This document shows, piece after piece, positions 60,145-64,000 of a DNA stretch of 64,000 nucleotides. The translations under genes and the position numbers were made by a program. Numbering within the stretch: position 1 is the first letter of the stretch; every line of letters begins with the position of its first letter. The stretch comes from JAAYJM01 sp964498585 (lineage in GTDB: Bacteria; Bacteroidota; Ignavibacteria; Kapaibacteriales; UBA2268). The DNA lies in assembly GCA_964498585.1 (NCBI GenBank), contig CAZCHH010000010.1:3177-67176 (forward strand). The letters run 5' to 3'. The notes under the pieces were generated by a model. That model had not been told where the DNA came from and searched no databases. It saw nothing but the letters and a program-made list of their open reading frames with translations.

Positions 60145-62922
60145 ATGAATGAAAAAAAAATTATAATAAAAAAAGCAAAAGAAAACAATTTAAAAAGTAT
60201 TGACATTGAAATTCCTCACAATACATTAACAGTGATTACCGGAGTGAGTGGTTCAGGGAAATCAACTCTTGCTTTCGATACAATTTATGCAGAAGGTTAT
60301 CGTAGATTTGTAGAATCACTTTCCGCTTACGTCAGACAATTTTTAGAAAGACAGAACAAACCAGATGTTGAAGTAATTAAAGGACTTCCTCCTGCTGTAG
60401 CTATTGAACAAAAAAAATTTTCACGGAATCCTCGTTCGACCGTTGGCACTACTACTGAGATTTACGATTATATTCGTTTGCTATACGGAAAAATCGGAAC
60501 TACAATTTGCAAATGTGGTAGAACTATAGAAAAATCTTCTCCAAGCTCTGTTACAAAACATCTTATTGAACACTTTATCAATGAAAAAATATATATTCTA
60601 TTTTGTATTTCATCAAAAGTCCTTGATTTTCAAGAAGAATTAGAAAGATTAAAGAAATTGGGCTTTTTCCGTGTTTATCATTCTATAAATAATGAAGTTA
60701 TTGATTTTGATGCAATTACTTCAATACATAAAGAAGAAATTGCTTCAATCTATGTTTTAGTTGACAGATTAACAATAAGTAACGAAGAAGATTCACGTAC
60801 CCGTTTAAGTGATTCAATTGAACAAGCATTCAAAGTTGGTGAAGGCAGAATTTATATATACAATTTAAATCAAAATCATATTTTTAGTTTTAGTAGCTTT
60901 TATGAATGTCCCTATTGTGAAATAGTATATCAGGAGCCAGATGCCCGGCTTTTTTCTTTCAATAATCCTTATGGTGCTTGTCCTCAATGCCAGGGTTTCG
61001 GCAGAACGATGGGGGTTGATGAAGAATTGGTCATACCAAATCCCAATCTAACTCTTTTAAATGGAGCAATTCATCCATTCCGCACCTCTGCTTATGTTAA
61101 ATATCAAACTAAATTATTAAGTGAAGCCACAAAAAAGCATATACCTGTTGACAAACCAATTAATCAGTTTACTCAGGAACAAAGGGACTTTCTTTGGGAT
61201 GGTAGTAGTTCTTTCGAAGGTATCAATGGTTTTTTTAAGCAATTAGAATTAGCCAGCTATAAAATTCAAAACCGTTTAATGATAAACCGATATCGCGGTT
61301 ATACTAAATGCAGGGCTTGCGGTGGCTCCCGGCTTAGAACTTCAGCCCGCAGAGTATTTGTTAGTGGGAAATCTATTCCAGATTTGATTTTTCTACCATT
61401 TAACGAATTAGCTAAGTTTTTTAATAATTTGCAATTAACTGAGCATCAAATTGATATTGTCGGGCAGGTTGTAAAAGAAATAAAATTGAGAATTCAGCTT
61501 CTTTTAGATATTGGATTAGAATATTTAACTTTAGACCGAATGACTCAAACTCTTTCCGGAGGTGAAGCTCAACGCATTAATCTTTCTTCTGCTCTTGGTT
61601 CTTCACTGGTCGGAACAGTATATATTCTTGATGAACCAAGCATTGGAATGCATTCAGTTGATACTAAAAGGTTGCTTAATATTTTAAATAAATTAAAAAA
61701 TATTGGCAATACTGTAATTGTTGTTGAACACGACCCTGAAATAATCGAAAATGCTGAATTTTTGATTGATATGGGACCCGGTGCAGGTGAAAAAGGTGGG
61801 GAAATTGTGTATTCCGGTGATGTAAAAGGTATTTTTAAAGAAAAAAATTCTGTTACCGGACAATATCTTTCCGGAAAAAAGAAAATTCCTATTCCAGATA
61901 AACGCTTGCAGGGTGATGGAAAAAAAATCGTTTTGAAGAATCCAAGAGCAAATAATCTTAAAATTGATACTGTCGAATTCCCTCTTGGCTGTATAGTATC
62001 GGTAACCGGCGTGTCGGGTTCAGGAAAAAGCACATTGATTAATGAAGTTCTTTTCAATGGATTAGCAAAAATGCACAGTGGCTATGAAGATTATATCAAG
62101 AATTTTGAAAAGCTTACTGGTTATCATTATATTAGCAAAGTCGAGATGATAGACCAAAGTTCAATTGGTAAATCCTCCCGCTCTACTCCTGTTACTTATA
62201 CCGGCGTTTTTGACTATATTCGCGACCTTTTCGCAAATACTCAGCAAGCAAAGCAGCTTGGACTTTCTTCTTCATATTTTTCTTTTAATATTCCCGGCGG
62301 AAGATGTGAAGCTTGCGAAGGCGAAGGAACCCAAGTGATTGATATGCAGTTCCTTTCTGACGTTAGATTGGAATGTGAAGTATGCCATGGCACTCGTTAT
62401 AAAAAAGAAGCAAGAAGCATTCTTTTCAAAGATAAATCAATTGTTGATGTCCTTAAAATGACAATTAACGAGGCAATAGATTTTTTTGACGGAGAGAAAA
62501 AAATTACACGCCGTTTAGAAGTGCTCCGAGATGTGGGTTTGGATTACTTACGTTTGGGGCAGTCCAGTTCTATGCTTTCCGGAGGTGAAGCTCAAAGAAT
62601 CAAACTTGCTAATCAATTAGAACTTACAAGAAATTCAGATGTCCTTTTTATTTTTGATGAACCTACTACCGGCTTGCATTTAGACGATATTTTAAAATTA
62701 ATGAAATGTTTTTATAAGTTAATCGAAAATGGCAATTCTGTGCTAATTATCGAACACAATCTTCACGTCATTGCATCTTCGGATTGGATTATTGATTTAG
62801 GCCCCGGTGCAGGTGAAAAAGGTGGACTGGTGGTTGCTACAGGAACTCCGGAAGACGTAATGAAAGTAAAAGAATCTTTAACTGGAAAAGCTTTAATAAA
62901 ATTCTTTGATAGATGGAAATAA
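60145..62922 (+). CDS. uvrA: Excinuclease ABC subunit A
   Basis: A 925-residue UvrA. Two ABC ATPase modules: Walker A GVSGSGKST near 32-40 and GVSGSGKST again near 625; signatures LSGGEAQRIN and LSGGEAQRIK; Walker B ILDEPSIGMH and IFDEPTTGLH. Zinc sites are CPYC...CPQC (near 256-283) and CEAC...CEVC (near 720-755), and the NPRSTVGTTTEIYDY segment of the damage-sensing region is present (near 93). UvrA finds bulky DNA lesions and loads UvrB. Bacteroidota often carry a second copy, so this may be one of two; uvrB is not in the window. Confidence 0.95.
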   Translation: MNEKKIIIKKAKENNLKSIDIEIPHNTLTVITGVSGSGKSTLAFDTIYAEGYRRFVESLSAYVRQFLERQNKPDVEVIKGLPPAVAIEQKKFSRNPRSTVGTTTEIYDYIRLLYGKIGTTICKCGRTIEKSSPSSVTKHLIEHFINEKIYILFCISSKVLDFQEELERLKKLGFFRVYHSINNEVIDFDAITSIHKEEIASIYVLVDRLTISNEEDSRTRLSDSIEQAFKVGEGRIYIYNLNQNHIFSFSSFYECPYCEIVYQEPDARLFSFNNPYGACPQCQGFGRTMGVDEELVIPNPNLTLLNGAIHPFRTSAYVKYQTKLLSEATKKHIPVDKPINQFTQEQRDFLWDGSSSFEGINGFFKQLELASYKIQNRLMINRYRGYTKCRACGGSRLRTSARRVFVSGKSIPDLIFLPFNELAKFFNNLQLTEHQIDIVGQVVKEIKLRIQLLLDIGLEYLTLDRMTQTLSGGEAQRINLSSALGSSLVGTVYILDEPSIGMHSVDTKRLLNILNKLKNIGNTVIVVEHDPEIIENAEFLIDMGPGAGEKGGEIVYSGDVKGIFKEKNSVTGQYLSGKKKIPIPDKRLQGDGKKIVLKNPRANNLKIDTVEFPLGCIVSVTGVSGSGKSTLINEVLFNGLAKMHSGYEDYIKNFEKLTGYHYISKVEMIDQSSIGKSSRSTPVTYTGVFDYIRDLFANTQQAKQLGLSSSYFSFNIPGGRCEACEGEGTQVIDMQFLSDVRLECEVCHGTRYKKEARSILFKDKSIVDVLKMTINEAIDFFDGEKKITRRLEVLRDVGLDYLRLGQSSSMLSGGEAQRIKLANQLELTRNSDVLFIFDEPTTGLHLDDILKLMKCFYKLIENGNSVLIIEHNLHVIASSDWIIDLGPGAGEKGGLVVATGTPEDVMKVKESLTGKALIKFFDRWK

Positions 62923-62941
62923 TGTAGTAATTTTGTATAAT

Positions 62942-63016
62942 GGTCGTTTAGCTCAGCTGGTCCAGAGCGTTCGCCTCACACGCGAAAGGTCGCAGGTTCA
63001 AATCCCGCAACGACCA
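62942..63016 (+). tRNA. tRNA-Val (CAC)
   Basis: A cloverleaf: acceptor GGTCGTT with AACGACC, D arm GCTC...GAGC, anticodon stem TTCGC/GCGAA around CTCACAC (anticodon CAC), T arm GGTTCAAATCC, discriminator A. Starts 20 bp after the uvrA stop. CCA is not encoded. Confidence 0.95.
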
Positions 63017-63043
63017 CAAACTTTGAAATAATGTATACTTCAA

Positions 63044-63074
63044 GCCATACCATCAACTTCGTTGATAGTATGAC
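63044..63074. repeat. CATACCATCAACTT palindrome
   Basis: A member of the family at 7106-7137, 7153-7182 and 47314-47343, here right after the tRNA-Val gene. Confidence 0.75.
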
Positions 63075-63221
63075 TGAAAAAATAGCAACATAGTTGCATT
63101 TTCGTAATAGATACAAAAATCACGCATACAGAAAATCTCGTAGAGATGATATCACTCCTACGGAGTTATTTCGTTCATTGTTTTCCTTTGCTATTAAGAT
63201 AACACATCTACGATGTTTTTT

Positions 63222-63246
63222 CCTTCCCAAGTTGAACTTGGGAAGG
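63222..63246. repeat. CTTCCCAAG hairpin (copy 4)
   Basis: A near-perfect palindrome with 11-bp arms CCTTCCCAAGT/ACTTGGGAAGG, directly after the stop of the YCF48-type gene at 63260, the same position as the copy at 41976. Confidence 0.75.
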
Positions 63247-63259
63247 AGGTGAAAAGGTT

Positions 63260-64000
63260 TTATCTCAGAACCACAAAGCTCTTCGTTACTCTTCCAGTTT
63301 GATATACAAAAGAGCAATGATAAAAGCCATTTGGTAAAACAGCAGTTGAAATTGTTATTTTGCTTTTTCCGATTAATTCAGTTTGCTCTATTCGCTTTAC
63401 TTCTATTCCTAGAGAATTGAAAATAGAAATCGAATTTATATTTTCATTTTCTGATAAAGAAATGGTGATTTCGTTTGATGAGGGATTTGGGAAGATTTGG
63501 AAATCGTTGTTTTCAGAAAAGGGGAGAGCATTTTCTACGCTTGTTTCGGTGCAGGAGTATTTTAATATAGCACCGCTTGCATCTTCTGACCAACCTGCAA
63601 GTCCGACAATCCAACCAGTATTATCATTTATAAAAAATATGTCATTAATATCCCCGTAAAATAGCGTATCTTCTGTTATCCAGTTTTCTCCACTATCAGT
63701 AGTATGTAAAATATTTATAATACCATTCAGTCCATAAATAATAGCCCAGCCATTATTTAAATCTGTAAAATGAATATTAAAATTTAAAAAAAAGTCATTT
63801 GAATTTTTATATTGAGTAATTAAATTTTGACCTCCATCAGTTGTTTTGTAAATTATACCATAACCAGTAATCCAGCCAGTATTCTCATCAATAAACTGAA
63901 TATGAGAAATATTAACGCTATCGCCTAAAGGTATAATGTTCCATGTTTCGCCACAATCGGTTGTAGTGAGCAAAGTATCGTTTTTGCCACGAGCAAATCC
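63260..64000 (-). CDS. Secreted YCF48-repeat protein with T9SS sorting domain, partial (5' end outside window)
   Basis: At least 246 residues; the frame is open to the window edge, so the ATG at 63973 is not the true start and the signal peptide is not in view. Visible are four YCF48/BNR-type units (LTTTDCGETW, YKTTDGGQN, LHTTDSGENW and a final one) and a T9SS type A sorting domain (FQIFPNPSSNEITIS... SFVYQTGRVTKSFVVLR). The last 90 residues are very close to those of the 711-residue protein at 42012, so the two are paralogues. Surface or secreted location is predicted. Confidence 0.85.
   Translation of the reverse strand, partial: GFARGKNDTLLTTTDCGETWNIIPLGDSVNISHIQFIDENTGWITGYGIIYKTTDGGQNLITQYKNSNDFFLNFNIHFTDLNNGWAIIYGLNGIINILHTTDSGENWITEDTLFYGDINDIFFINDNTGWIVGLAGWSEDASGAILKYSCTETSVENALPFSENNDFQIFPNPSSNEITISLSENENINSISIFNSLGIEVKRIEQTELIGKSKITISTAVLPNGFYHCSFVYQTGRVTKSFVVLR

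Noticed and set aside
61569..62057. 162-residue minus-strand frame inside uvrA
   Set aside because: Antisense to the conserved ATPase region of uvrA; its Pro/Ser-rich composition is that of a shadow frame.
63222..63246. Rho-independent terminator for the partial YCF48 gene
   Set aside because: Read on the minus strand the hairpin is followed by A, not T, so it is better classed as a repeat.

Overview
The window is a strongly AT-rich, gene-dense bacterial chromosome segment. It looks like a member of the Bacteroidota/Chlorobiota side of the FCB group, possibly an Ignavibacteria- or Kapabacteria-like lineage, but the exact lineage is an inference. Five secreted proteins end in type IX secretion (T9SS) sorting domains. 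YCF48-type and SBBP-type beta-propeller repeats are abundant, several lipoproteins have a short lipobox, and a FadL-like outer-membrane protein is present. Many genes nevertheless carry a clear Shine-Dalgarno sequence. A run of exactly 100 N at 44219-44318 marks an assembly gap inside a tandem heptamer repeat, so this is scaffolded draft data.

Layout. 1-6.5 kb: a PD40-propeller secreted protein, comF, a DoxX/MauE-like membrane protein, rpmB (L28), a branched-chain-type substrate-binding lipoprotein and a Rossmann/DUF2520 protein. 6.5-14.2 kb: a staphyloxanthin-type carotenoid tailoring set (aldH-crtP-crtQ and, separated, crtO), split by a block holding two tandem DNA methyltransferases, one fused to an Mrr-like nuclease, and an orphan CopG-type antitoxin. 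14.4-17.2 kb: a five-PAS sensor histidine kinase. 17.4-27.1 kb: tRNA-Asp, tRNA-Ala, cstA, rfbD, znuABC, rfbA and feoAB. 27.6-34.4 kb: a serine hydrolase lipoprotein, an RRM protein, a cupin and a four-gene YbhF/S/R-like ABC exporter. 34.4-36.5 kb: a small toxin-antitoxin island (MNT/HEPN, MntA/HepT, two lone small proteins). 36.8-41.9 kb: a DUF2723 membrane protein, lysS, and infC-rpmI-rplT. 42-46.9 kb and 52.9-59.7 kb: secreted T9SS-type repeat proteins, a broken cysteine-rich secreted protein, a FadL-like protein and an unusual Tyr/Trp/His-rich lipoprotein. Between and after these lie trxA, pgsA, an SSS symporter, tRNA-Ser, a PfkB kinase, ferritin, uvrA and tRNA-Val.

The intergenic DNA is unusually rich in repeats: fold-back MITE-like elements (3259-3392, 3769-3910, 20268-20636, 41136-41345), REP/BIME-like palindromes with an ATCCC...GGGAT core, several palindrome families bounded by GTCAT...ATGAC, a CTTCCCAAG hairpin family, and two families of short tandem repeats that keep a strict 7-nt or 9-nt register even where the unit sequence changes. 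No transposase, integrase, CRISPR array or phage gene was seen.

The most interesting items are (1) the complete CrtP/CrtQ/CrtO/AldH tailoring set in an FCB-type genome, (2) the methyltransferase pair with identical N-termini and divergent centres, (3) the register-preserving heptamer repeats, (4) a FeoB with a degenerate G3 motif, (5) a cysteine-rich secreted protein with an in-frame stop, and (6) a fold-back element inside the infC-rpmI-rplT operon.
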